Assembly (NCBI RefSeq): GCF_001039355.2
Contig: NW_019775380.1
Coordinates: forward strand, 62,001 to 126,000
Direction of reading: 5' to 3'
Origin: Lingula anatina
Lineage: Eukaryota; Brachiopoda; Lingulata; Lingulida; Lingulidae
Length of the DNA stretch: 64,000 nucleotides
Position 1 is the first letter of the stretch; each line of letters starts with the position of its first letter. The position numbers were made by a program, and so were the translations under genes. The notes below the pieces were generated by a model, which was not told where the DNA came from, searched no databases, and saw only the letters and a list, made by a program, of their open reading frames with translations. Positions 39,570 through 50,830 of the stretch are shown here, in pieces.

Positions 39570-42059
39570 ATGAGCAGAATGTTGCAGAAAGTGATTGCCA
39601 TTTTATTATTACATCTCATGTTGGAAAACTTTTGTGCAGGTAAGCAAACATTGGCATAACATACTGATTCTTGTTAGAACGTTCTTCAAGCGGGAAACTT
39701 GTTCTTCTTCATTTCGTCTTTTTTATACTTATGTGGGTGATTGTAACAATTTGTCGACAACTATTTGATGAACCTCTGGGACGTTCAAATACCAAAAGTT
39801 GGAAAGAATGAATAAACAAGGTTCCTAAACTGAACTTATGAACCGCATTTTTTGGTATACATCACTAGGCAGTTGCCCGCCTGACTTTGAGTATTGGAAC
39901 GGATGGTGCTACCTCCTTGCCCCACTACCAGGATCGGCCTTGTCGTACTCAGAGGCACGGACTGAATGTAATAGACACAGCGGAGCCAAGGTGGTTAGTG
40001 TACACAGTTCACTGGAGCAAACCTACCTGTATAATAGGATGGAGGAACAATGGTACGTGTCAAAGTATTATCAATATGATTATTTATCATTTGTAGTTAT
40101 AGTTCCATTCAACTTACAGAATACTGGGTATTGTAATAATAAAGATTTTTTTAACAATGTTTTGACGTATTTCTTAAATTTTTTATAATGATAAAAGTTT
40201 TAATCTCTAGGCGTCGTTTGAAATTTTGATAATACATTTCATGAAATAAACCTCAATGGTTAAAAGATAATCTTTCCCAGTTTACCATTGAATGTGATTT
40301 ATCTGCAAGCATACATGTAGGGCAAATATCACACCCGAACAGAATAACAAAACTTACGGGTGTAAAAGAAAATATACAGATGGGTATTAACTGTCTTTAA
40401 AATGTTCATTCAAGTTCGTCACGGGGTAGCAGCACTTGCGCTCAAGGGACATGGAACAGTTTGTGGCGTGATTCTTCGTCTGGGCGCAGTCATTGGGACG
40501 GTGTTGGTGGGTCACAGGTCACATATACCGACTGGGGAACATTTGAACCAAGTGGAGGTGATTTCTCTTGTGTTATACGCGCATAACAATGGCTCTTGTA
40601 TAACAGTCTTTGATTGAAGCTCATGATTAAACCTTTCAGTTAATTTCATATTACTACTTCATTTTTTTTAAAATAAAGGTACCAATTCACGGTTGTGGGT
40701 TTATGTATGTGTCTGCATTCTTTTATACTTTAATTGTTTTATTTACCTTTTGCAGCGTAAAGTTATGGTTACCTGTGGTCATCATTAATAACGGATGTGT
40801 ATTGATGTCTTGTTTTCTAATCATAGCCCAAGTATTTCATCCAGCAACATGTATTTTTTTCTGTTTTGTCTTTAGACACCAGTAAACAGTGCACGCTCAT
40901 GGTACCTTACAGCAAGGTTTGGCAAAAAAGAAACTGCGCAGAGCATCATGCATATATCTGCAAAGTAGCACCTACAGTAACGATCAGTAAGTACATGTAT
41001 GAGTGACGCAGATTTGTTTTTGTGTATAAGAACAACTTAATTACTGTTAGTACTGGGCCACTTCTTAAAATTTTTTCGATTCACACCATTGTGGTGTATG
41101 TACCGTAAATAACGATAAATTCCAATGGATGAAAGTCATTTTGGTATGGGATTAATTACATGTACATGTATGTGTATATTCTAAACACAACCTTGGTCTT
41201 TCAACACTTTGCGTGAGCTCAGCGGACTTGAAATATCATTTTTCCACATGTGCGCATAAACAATACATGTCCATTCGTTTGTTGTTGGAATATACTACAT
41301 GCACTTAAGCACTATCTAAAAGACTTACTGGTGTGCAATTGTCTTGAATTTTACCATGAATTACTCAGTTTTCATCGGACACGTATTGTTCACTCGACAC
41401 ATTTCCAAATAAAAAAGAAAGCCATGACAATAGCTTTAATTCAAACTGAAATTCAAATTCAAAGATGCTGAACTACTCCCGACACATTTTTAAAATGCAA
41501 GTTTTCACCAAAATGTCAAGAGAAGTCCAGCATGCTCTGTACGTTCAAACAATAAAACTTCAAGCGATAAGGTTATGAAATACTCAATTACCTTGCAATG
41601 TTTTCTGGAGTGACCAGATATCATTGAATTCGTAGATCATATATTCGATTCTCTAAAATCATAGCCTACGTTACAGATTTTAATTATTGAAATAAAGATA
41701 TTCGGACGGGTGGAACTGATGAACAGTGTCAATTTTTATAAAGAAATATTTCACTAAATCAACATTAACTTATCACATCAGTATTTTTCTTTGCAGTGTC
41801 ACCTTCGCTAAGGTACAAAGGGCTTGCGTGGAATTACGCTTTAGAAAACCACGTTTTAGAAATTACCAGCGTGAAAACGGCAGTGCAGTGCGCACAGAGG
41901 TGTTTCAGGAAGGCTAAGTGCGCATCTTTTAATTTGAAGACTGCACCGAACGAGAACGGCCAAAGGGACTGTGAGCTCAACGACAAAACTATCAAGGGAG
42001 CGTACGGGGATTATCAACCTCGATACGATTACCGTCATTATGAGCCAGCAAATGATTGA
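39570..42059 (+). CDS. Secreted C-type lectin-PAN/apple protein (256 aa)
   Basis: Five exons: 39570-39639, 39869-40052, 40415-40557, 40876-40986, 41797-42059 (TGA); phases 1,2,1,1. The ATG at 39570 gives a short signal peptide (hydrophobic AILLLHLML). A longer in-frame start at 39474 would bury it. Residues about 24-170 form a C-type lectin-like fold: start SCPPDFEYWNGWCY, SYSEARTEC helix, VTYTDWGTFEPSG in the long loop, NCAEHHAYICK at the end. The EPN/QPD sugar motif reads EPS and the WND motif is lost, so calcium-dependent binding is doubtful. The last exon is a PAN/apple-like module (RYKGLAWNYALENHVLEI, four Cys including QCAQRC and DCELND). Exon 3 may instead start 18 nt later, at GTAGCAG, in frame. 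The neighbour at 44062 is a paralogue. Role inferred: extracellular recognition. Confidence 0.87.
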
Positions 42060-42138
42060 GTAATATCTGCGACGTGAACCCATTTATTTAAGAACAAATA
42101 ATGCCTGATCTTAATTTTGACGTCAACGTACTGTCTGG

Positions 42139-42525
42139 CTACGGAGCTTTGTTAGTATCATATTAACTTTTTTTTATTTTCATTTAAGTTTTATTTTATG
42201 GAATTTTCACCCCGGTGAAAATTATTTCTACCGCGGTGAAAATTATTTTCACCGCGGTGAAAAATAATATACACCGCGGTGGGAATTAATTTTCACCGTG
42301 GTGAAAATTAAAATTAATTTTCACCGTGGTGAAAATTCCATAAAATAAAACTTAATTTTCACCGTGGTGAAAATTAATTTACACCGCGGTGGAAAATAAT
42401 TTACACCGTGGTGGAAAATAATTTACACCGCGGTGAAAATAATTTCCACCGCGGTGAAAATTCCATAAAATAAAACTTAAATGAAAATAGAAAAAAGTTA
42501 ATATGATACTAACAAAGCTCCGTAG
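42139..42525. mobile_element. Fold-back element built of CACCGCGGTG palindromes
   Basis: The ends CTACGGAGCTTTGTTAGT (42139 on) and its reverse complement (to 42525) form inverted repeats of about 90 bp. TCTGG on each side (42134-42138 and 42526-42530) is a 5-bp target duplication. Between the arms lie 11 short palindromes of the type TTTTCACCGCGGTGAAAATT, some with CCGTGG or CCCCGG at the centre, spaced about 20-30 bp. There is no open frame. It lies 80 bp past the stop codon of the lectin-PAN gene, so it may be in its 3' UTR; AATAAA hexamers lie inside it (CCATAAAATAAAAC). Confidence 0.87.
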
Positions 42526-42530
42526 TCTGG

Positions 42531-44061
42531 CAGTTCTACGCTTTTTTGGGAGTGACTTTAAAACGAACCATTTTCTGTAGTTAAAGCCGTCTTTTCCTTT
42601 AAGTTATGTATGACCTGGCAATAAGCAGTCTAGTATAGCTTAAGAGTCAAAAGCCTAGAATCTACGTATTGGACGCCCATGTTGGTAAAACCCTGATAAG
42701 GTCTTCATTTCCTGGATACAGAGACTTGTAACGATAAGCCTTTTTCTTAATTGAAGGTATATAGAAACTGGATTGAATGTTCATTCAAGCACACAGAAAC
42801 TATTTTTCTATTACAGAAGATAAAGTGTTAAGTGCAAAGCCTTGATTAAAGTAAACATAATCTCAAGGACTTTTTGAAACAGCCAATGGTAAATGATCCT
42901 CAAGTCTGATATGGGCTGTTCCACAAAGAAACCACATTCCACAAATTTAAAAGGAAAATGTCATCTTTTAAACAAAGGAAAAAAACTTTGGTCATATCTG
43001 CTAGTACTCTTAGCAACCTCTATATTTAAACAGAATACAAAAATTGTTGATAGGCATCTATTTTAATCTGCGAAACTAAAGTATGATATGTGATAGTCTA
43101 AAATTAGTAAATCTTGATTGGTTTTAATTTCCCCTTGGCGCGACTAAACTTTGAGAAACATGTTTTTCTCAAACTGAGGTTGGTCTAAGGCCACCAAGCC
43201 CCATTTTCAAGTACTTAAACTGTCCTGATTGCATTTTGAATTACACAAACTCAACCCTTTATCAATAATTCTTTGTATCAGACTGGCATTATTCATTGAG
43301 ACATGTTATTGCCACCATGCACTTTGTAACCTTAGAGTTTGTTTTTTGCAATCTTTTCTCGGATGCAGTGCAATCAATTTGCTTCAAAAACTTGCATCTC
43401 TGCGTTTCTTTCCGATGTTTTGACTTCTTTAAAATAGCTTAGAATTGCTTGTCGCAGAAATCTATTGGAAACGAATTGGGCCACTGATGTAAGGTTAAGG
43501 ACACTTGTCGGTTGTCCCAGTAAATTCCAAGACAACAAGCGTTTGGTATTCTTTAGAAATGTTCTTTAGAAATGTTGTCAAGACAACGCTAGACGCATTT
43601 TAAGGAACGGATTACAATCCAAAGCACCACGCCCAACAACCCTATACACCAAGACACAAACGACAAGTAAGCTTACTTATTTGGTCCAATGTGGCACCAT
43701 TTTGAAATCGAATGAATAATGTTTAATTGAATTGATAGATTTGGGAATTTTATGCCTGAAAGTCTAAACCATTAGAGACCTATAAAACTTTGGAACTGTG
43801 ATCTTTTTATGTTTACAAATGACCTTCATGTTATCGATATATTTTGAAAAAAAAATGTGTTGCTTAACTTTTGACCAGCGGTGTGTATAAATGCTCAAAG
43901 ACGCAGAGAGTAGACAAATTGAATTGTGGCAAAATGTTTCTAACGCATTTTTGAGTCACAACCGGTTCAAAGTTCAATGCAATCTTTTATAAATTGTTTT
44001 GAGAGACGCCACAAGCTTCAGGTTGTCCAAGGACTTGAACACCGTTTCCTGCAGTGGGATT
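42531..44061. other. Intergenic DNA between the two lectin genes
   Basis: No coding sequence is recognisable; open frame 43229-43423 has no domain. The last 180 bases probably hold the promoter and 5' UTR of the second lectin gene. Confidence 0.5.
43886..43892 (+). promoter_or_regulatory. Possible TATA box of the lectin-TSP1-PAN gene
   Basis: TATAAAT in the context GGTGTGTATAAATGCTC, about 170 bases before the ATG at 44062. Spacing fits a short 5' UTR. AT-rich DNA gives such matches often, so support is weak. Confidence 0.35.
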
Positions 44062-47000
44062 ATGTTCAAACAAAAGAAGATGATTTTATACATCCTACTT
44101 TTAGAGCTGTTTATCTGCCCAAGTGTTCAGAACGGGGTGTTGAACAGTGGTGAGTTGCAAATACATTTATACTTATTAAAGGCGGTTTTCGTTTTAATTA
44201 TAAAAAAAAAACGCTTCTGTATTTTTGTTCTGTTCTGTATTTGTGTATATAAGATACAAAAAATCTTTGCAAAATATAGGTGACCGTAACAATTTTTTTT
44301 ACACGACACCATGTATAATGGATGTAATGGACTCAACGCATTTTTCCTGTGGTTTCCTATACAGTTAAAAGCAAAATCGTTGTCAGCTTACAGAAGAATT
44401 ACGACTAAATCACTTCTTGGATAAAAACCGTAAATAGAATATTCGAAATAACTATTTAGATTAAAAGACCCAATTGTCCTATCTTTTTCTTTTCGATATA
44501 TGTATTTTAATTTGTTCTTTCGCAGCATATGCAGTTTTGCAAATAATAGCATTTTTTTTATTTGTTGAGCACAAACCCTTTATTCTGATTGATTTAGCCA
44601 TCTGGTGATAATTTTCTGCATTTTTTTCGATATGAACAAATGCTAAAATTGTTTTCATTCATTTTGCCACTAATGGGATATGAGTGATTGCACCACATAG
44701 AATAATCACAATAACAAAAGATGCATAACCTAGTACAGTCCTTGTATTAAATGTAGGTTTGCAGTCCATGTTATAATATAATTCTTAGAGCTGCTCTGTA
44801 GACAAAAACGTCCGTTATCGTACGAACACAGGAGGATTACCGGCGTCAGTTCATTTTTTTCTAGGTTTGTTTCTTTCAGCTGTTTTCACTAACTTCGTAG
44901 ACGGCATTTGATCAGAAACATGCAGGATCGTCGATCGCTGCGGAAATTAAATTCTGATGTATTAATTAATATTCGTTATCAAGTTATATTTGTACTTGAC
45001 GAAAAGGATATCTCATTGTCTTCTTTGTGTGCTTCTGGTCTGCTTGAGCAACCCAGTTTTTCTTATATGATATCTATATTTACCGGTACTGTTTTTTCAT
45101 CACTTTGTCATTCCATGTATTGATTGCGATTTAAAACTACCAGGTAAACGGTAATTAAAAACAAAGTGCCATTTATCATACATATGTATTGGCTGGGTTC
45201 AGTATAATGAATTTAAACAAGTTATAATGGGGAAAGTTATTACAATATTGGAGTGTAAAAAGAATGATTTTCTATTAATTAATTACTACTGCGCGTCTAC
45301 GAAGTCAGACGATCCACAACGTTTTACAGCTCACAGAGTGATAACCAAGCAAAACAATCCCATCTATATTTCAATGCGTGTAATCGCTCCTTTGAACATT
45401 AAGTATATTCAGAGCATTTTGTGGGCGTAAGTCCAAGATCGAACAGTCATTGTTTTTAAACAAATTGCACTTCGTTTATTTGCTGTGATGTTGTGTTCAG
45501 TTTCAGGCACCTGCGACGATGGCTTTGAGAACTGGTCATACTGGTGTTACAGGTTTAAAGTATCGGAAAGACAATACGATTCCGCCAAATCAATGTGTAC
45601 CTCCTTCCGTCCTGGCTCTAGAATGACTACTATTAACAGCACAGAAGAGCAGGAATACGTACAAAAGAAAATTATTAACTATTGGTGAGTAGAATAATTT
45701 TTTCACATATTGAGGCGTGTTAGGCAAAATGTTAGCAGAAATCAATACATGGTTTCCGATTTAAATCAGGACTGGAGACTGGAAAATTAACATTGTTTTG
45801 GAAACAGCTAAGGTATCCTGTAACTTGGTTATTCGGTTAAGAAAAAAACAGTTACTTTTATTAATTTTTTAAAAATCCAATTTCAAGTGGCAGCGCATGT
45901 GCGATTGGGATATGGACCAGTTTACAGTGGGACACTACTACAACCACTGGGTATTGGGATGATGGGACCATGTCTTCACTTGGGTACGCCAATTGGGCGA
46001 AAGGGCAACCAGATAACACTGGTGCGTGCGGATTATAGTCTATAAAAATACCATTATCGGCGCTATAGCGAATCATTCAATAAAAACATAAAAAGCACAT
46101 AAAAAGTGTCGGATAACATCTGAAATTATTTCAGTCTCATTTTTATTTATCTAAGCAAATTATCTAGAAACGTAATTTAGTAAGCAATTTCCAGCACCCG
46201 CCTGTTTTCAAGAAAATAAAGTAAATAAAATACTTTGTTTTCTTGTAGAAGTTATCCGTAATTTTTTTCTTTTCGCAGATTCCAGTAAATCTTGTGTTTC
46301 CTTGGAGCCGCCGGACTGGCGGTGGTATAACAATCAGTGTTCAGAAAACAAGTACTTTGCTTGTTACAAAGAGGCCACGGATGTAATCGGTAGGCGTTCT
46401 ATACTGACAATCAAAGAATAAGAATTTCTGAATCAAAGCATTATGCATTGATGAGAATTTTATACAAGAAAATAGTTTATAAGAATTGATGATCATCTCA
46501 GATTTTTACTTTTGGCTTTTCCCAGTCAATGGTGGATGGTCTGATTGGCAAAACTGGAGCCCATGTTCGGTCACCTGTCAACTAGGCAGCAGAACACGTT
46601 CTCGCACGTGCACCAATCCTCCTCCTGATGGGGGAGCCGCATGTTCTGGGGTATCTTCAGAATCAGAGATTTGTACTATTCCCACAAGATGCAACAATAT
46701 GCAAGATACACACCTCAACGGTAAATTACTTTTTTTTTCAAAACGTAATTGTTTTAGATATTATACAGTAACAGTAGATACAGAGAAGCCCGAGGTCGAA
46801 TTCAAGCCTTGTACGCCGCCTTTGTTTCACAATACGATTTTGAATATATATATTTTATTTGCATATTTCCGGAAGGTCTCCTAAAGGCAAACTGAAGACA
46901 TGTAGGATTTTCCACCAATGACATATTATAGTTCCAATCAATTAGTCAAAAGGCATGTACCTAGTGTCCTTTCGATGAACTAATATAGGCCTACATCTAT

Positions 47001-47286
47001 CGTTCCTTATATTATTTTAACTATTTCAGAGCGATCACAACATTATACCGGATCAGAAGAAAATTTTTCCTTAAACAATCACGTTATCAAAAGTCAACAA
47101 GTACGTTCGACGATACTTTGTGCTGCTCTCTGTGTTAAAACGCCAGGATGTGCCTCTTTTAACCTTCAGTCTAGTGGAGCATCATCGAAAGGGACGAGAC
47201 TTTGTGAGATCAATTCGGCGACTCGCACATCTTCTTCGGTATCAGACTACCAGTCAAGGGAGGGTTATCGTTACTATCAGCGTTAA
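44062..47286 (+). CDS. Secreted C-type lectin-TSP1-PAN protein (320 aa)
   Basis: Six exons: 44062-44149, 45507-45684, 45888-46021, 46279-46389, 46526-46720, 47030-47286 (TAA); phases 1,2,1,1,1. Exon 1 gives a signal peptide ([15 protein letters not shown]). Exons 2-4 give a C-type lectin-like domain: [35 protein letters not shown] (QPD, the galactose-type motif), and [12 protein letters not shown] at the end; the WND motif reads WYNN. Exon 5 is one thrombospondin type 1 repeat with the C-mannosylation pattern WSDWQNW, then CSVTC and SRTRSRTC. Exon 6 is a PAN/apple-like module (NNHVIK, CAALC, CASFN, LCEIN). It shares exon order and phases with the gene at 39570 apart from the extra phase 1-1 TSP1 exon. 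Exon 3 has a second in-frame acceptor 6 nt downstream. Probably an extracellular recognition or matrix protein. Confidence 0.89.
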
Positions 47287-48439
47287 AAACTTTTAAACGA
47301 GAAATTACTGAAAAGCCAATATTAGGTGTAAATTTTAGAATTAACTTGATCTACATTGAATAATGTGAAAGTGCATGATATGTTACTAATATCCTAAATC
47401 ATAAACAGTATGTTGTGATGAAAAAATATTGCATAGATATTGGTTACTGTTTCTATTTCTTATTTGTGTCTTCATGTAATTATAATTAGGGACAGACATC
47501 GACCAGCGAAACAATTTGCACTGTAAAGATGCGGGAGTACTACCTGAGCTCTGAATAAATTAATTAAACTGGTAGATATTTTCAGTATGTTTCCTATCTC
47601 AGTTTCATATTCAGGATTGTTACTGGTTAATACCAATAATCTTTTATTCACGAAGTGCAACATGCTGTTTTAGGTTCTAATAGTAACTGTGGTGAAGACA
47701 GAGGAAACAATACGTGACACTGCATTAAACAAGACATTTATATATAGGGGTCAAGTTGCCTGCAAAGAACATAAAAAGGATGAAATACGTCTAGAATTTG
47801 CTTTTAATATGCATATACCATTACCTTGTATATAGGCGAGTTAAAGCAATTATAAACGAACTACTCTAAACACATAATACACGTGTTTAATAACCTTTCA
47901 GTTCTTCCGTTAAAATGTGTACCTGTGCTTGGTTTTGAAAAAAATCTTTGGTTTAGTAACTAGCTTCATAGAGGCTGTCATCACAACCGCCAATCAATAA
48001 CTAATATAATTAAACACGGCTCGTTTTATTAGCAGTTATCACTTCAGATTCTACACTAATACGAAGTTCTTTTCAGAGCGTCTTTCTTTTTATCCTTTCA
48101 AAAGATACATGAATACTTTATCACTAGCCGCCATTACCTATTTCCGTTTTTTAGATTTCAGGAAGTTCCATAGCGTCAGCAATATCGTAAATGACACGCC
48201 AAGAAATTGCTTTAACAATGTTACAATTTATTTACACGCACCACCCCGGGTAGCACCTACGCACATTAAACATCAACCACCTGGCAACTACGTGTCCTTG
48301 AAAGAAATCTAAGGTTAAAAAACATTGGTACATTAATTTACATTACTGTCAAAAAGAGACTAAGCAAATTCTTTTTGGTTATTATGCTAACAAAAGCGGT
48401 TAATGAACATAGGTATAAAATACCATGATTACAGTTTTA
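47287..48439. other. Intergenic DNA between convergent genes
   Basis: Separates the lectin-TSP1-PAN gene (+) from the propeller-enzyme gene (-). AATAAA at 47554-47559 is a possible polyadenylation signal for the lectin gene. Open frame 48109-48312 has no recognisable feature. Confidence 0.5.
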
Positions 48440-48441
48440 TT
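48436..48441 (-). terminator. AATAAA overlapping the stop codon
   Basis: Read on the minus strand, AATAAA overlaps the TAA stop (48440-48442) of the propeller-enzyme gene by two bases. If used, the 3' UTR would be only about 10-30 nt. A downstream signal may be used instead. Confidence 0.4.
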
Positions 48442-49861
48442 ATTCAATACCTTTCGCTTTTAATTTAGCTTGAAGTGCTTTCATTTCTATTTCTATAGCT
48501 TGTTGAACTTCCGGTGCCTTTGCCTCCTCTGGCACTTTGATGTTCTTCCACAAATCCATGGACGCCATGTATTCACTGACAAAGCCTGGAGTAGGCTTAT
48601 CGTCGTTTTTAACAAAAGCATATACCTCCTTCATTATATTATCCAGACCTTTAATTTCAGCAATGACCGAATCCCTGTCGTTCAAATGCAACCCGGTGTG
48701 GAGAGTGTCAGAGTCCCTTAGAATCAAAGAAACCGGGTATATAAAAGAATTGGGCATGTGGCCAAAGAATGGCATATGACGGTTCATGAATTCGGGGCTC
48801 ATATCTATAGGTTGGCTGACGTAGGCGATTTGGTAGGTTTGTGCATTGAAGACCAGAAGGTGAATGGCGTAGATTAAGTAGTTAAAGTTCTTGTCGTAAT
48901 GATATTCGCTAACCCATCGCGTATGCACCAGAGTGATGTAATATGGCCATTTATACAGGACATACGGCGTGCTACCTCGGAGCAGTGGTTTGTCTGAATG
49001 GACGTCATCAGAAGCTTCTCGGAAAGATTTCCCAGTGTTTTCCACCTTACAGTGGGCTTTGGCTAAATCACATTGTAATATGAGGGTCGGATCCAGGGAA
49101 TACACAATATACACTTTGTCGTCAACGATCATCGAGACCCAGTTCTTTTCACGGCACTTCTGAGCATCCCCCTCAATCGTCAACAGCCTAGATTCATCGG
49201 TTTCTAGGTTGTAAAGATAAATCTGTACGTTGGTTGGTTTTCCTTCGCAGGTTTTGTTGGTAGGTAGATATTTATTAAAGAGAACGTAGGAAACCCCCTT
49301 GTGATGCAATACTCTGGGATCGTTAGGTCCGCCAACTTCTCCTATCATGGGGATTGGTATTCCTAAAATTCTTGGAGATGTTACTGGGTCGTAGTTTGAA
49401 TTCAGGGTCTGACCCATAATGTAATTTTTCATGAGTCTAGAGTTTAATTTCCTTAGTTCAATCAGCTTTGGCAGTAGCCAAATGCGCATAATCAACTGGA
49501 TGTTGCCGTCATCCTTGTAGGTAATCGCGGGGCACATTAAATACACGTCGTCAACAAATTGCATATCGAATTTCGATCGTATGCTCTCCCTTCCAAATTC
49601 AAAAACGACCGACGTCGTAACAGACGAAGATACATCCTTAAAGTTTTTCTCGTTTCCGAACACTCGTCCGCCTAGATTAAACGTGTGAGCATACGTGCGC
49701 GGCCGTGTGTCTCTAGCACCTAGGCGTAGTGAAGTTTGCGTGGACTTGAATGGATCGAACACTATGAAATAAGTAACAGCTGTTACCAACACGAAGGCTA
49801 TCAATAATGGCCGTCTCTTAGCCGCGTATAAAACGGAAGTAAAATTTCTTCGCACACCCAT
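48440..49861 (-). CDS. Type II membrane protein, five-bladed propeller glycosidase/mannosyltransferase-like (473 aa)
   Basis: An uninterrupted coding region of 474 codons. I start at the ATG at 49861 (MGVRRNFTSV); the frame extends 11 codons upstream only through GTG. A basic N-terminus is followed by one hydrophobic segment at residues about 19-35 (LLIAFVLVTAVTYFIVF), giving a Golgi-type signal anchor. The luminal part has motifs typical of GH130/GT91-type five-bladed propellers: CPAITYKDDGNIQLIMR (blade 1), GGPNDPRV at about 177, EKNWVSM at about 238 then VYSLDPTLILQCDL, RGSTPYV at about 295 and a HTRW segment. In these families the D-P-R, K-N-W and G-G/S-T-P blocks line the sugar site. Known relatives add or cleave beta-mannosides; donor and acceptor here are unknown. 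The assignment rests on motif recall, not a search. Confidence 0.7.
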   Translation of the reverse strand: MGVRRNFTSVLYAAKRRPLLIAFVLVTAVTYFIVFDPFKSTQTSLRLGARDTRPRTYAHTFNLGGRVFGNEKNFKDVSSSVTTSVVFEFGRESIRSKFDMQFVDDVYLMCPAITYKDDGNIQLIMRIWLLPKLIELRKLNSRLMKNYIMGQTLNSNYDPVTSPRILGIPIPMIGEVGGPNDPRVLHHKGVSYVLFNKYLPTNKTCEGKPTNVQIYLYNLETDESRLLTIEGDAQKCREKNWVSMIVDDKVYIVYSLDPTLILQCDLAKAHCKVENTGKSFREASDDVHSDKPLLRGSTPYVLYKWPYYITLVHTRWVSEYHYDKNFNYLIYAIHLLVFNAQTYQIAYVSQPIDMSPEFMNRHMPFFGHMPNSFIYPVSLILRDSDTLHTGLHLNDRDSVIAEIKGLDNIMKEVYAFVKNDDKPTPGFVSEYMASMDLWKNIKVPEEAKAPEVQQAIEIEMKALQAKLKAKGIE

Positions 49862-49932
49862 GACCGCTGGGATGACAGGTAGACCGCCCGTCACTGATAT
49901 GCCTAGTCTTCCTGCCGTTTATATATTTGATG

Positions 49933-50473
49933 GCTGGAAAAGGTAACGTAACAAGAAAAAGTGATTAGGCATTGCGTAAAAAATGGACTGCCATCTTAAA
50001 ACGTGGCAACTAATTCCAATACGCCCCGAAATGTCTTTGCCCTTATTTGGTTGATATTTTTTTCAATAAAAAATTTTGAGAATGTATAAGGGTATGCTTA
50101 CATTTGCATTTTAACAATCAACATGAAATTCAGAAAATAAGTGCAACTTCTGAACGAGCCAGTGTGTAGAAGAACGGTTAACTAATCTTAAACAGTACAC
50201 AATTTACTGAAAATATTTCATAAAAGAAAAACAAACAATGAATTGCGTTGAAAATGCAATATACAAGTAAATGATATCATGCTAAGTTAACGTCATGACG
50301 AAACATGAGAATAGTACGAGATTCTATATTCAAGTTCAACATGATACATCTACCCTAAACACAGAATCACAGAATCAATTTTTAAGTTTTATTACAGCTA
50401 TCACAATAATTAACCGTTGTTCTCTATGTTTATACAGTGTATATCCGACAACTCTTGAAGCAACAAACTTACC
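49933..50473 (-). other. Probable 5' UTR intron of the propeller-enzyme gene
   Basis: On the minus strand a strong donor CCGACAG/GTAAGT ends a putative leader exon at 50473, and a pyrimidine-tracted acceptor TTACCTTTTCCAG precedes 49933, 72 bases before the ATG. This would explain why the coding region itself has no intron. No transcript evidence is available here. Confidence 0.45.
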
Positions 50474-50630
50474 TGTCGGAGGGGTTATTTCAGCCAAGAA
50501 CAGCTAAAATATAGTTCTTCAAGGCTAGTCGGTATTGTGAAATGCCACGTTGCTTTCCATGCTTATGTTTTAATATTTGATAGCTTGATACGACGCCACA
50601 TCTGTGATCACGTTTCAATTATTTACACCA

Positions 50631-50830
50631 AACTGTATACTATGTTGAACACATACGAAGATGAGGGTGCTAGAATAATTCAAGCTTTTTGAGACATAGA
50701 ACCCAGTTTGTGTACGTATGTACTTGGTATTCAAACTGTATACTATGTTGAACACTTATGAAGACGGGGGCGCTAAAATAATTCAAGCTTTTTGAGACAG
50801 AGAACCTAGTTTATATACATATAGGGCCTA
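50631..50830. repeat. Direct tandem repeat, unit about 103 bp
   Basis: Two units start AACTGTATACTATGTTGAAC (50631 and 50734) and share AATAATTCAAGCTTTTTGAG, with about ten substitutions. No coding content. Confidence 0.8.

Noticed and set aside
48470-48779. Plus-strand frames opposite the propeller-enzyme gene
   Set aside because: The 474-codon minus-strand frame has a membrane anchor and family motifs; these are its shadows.
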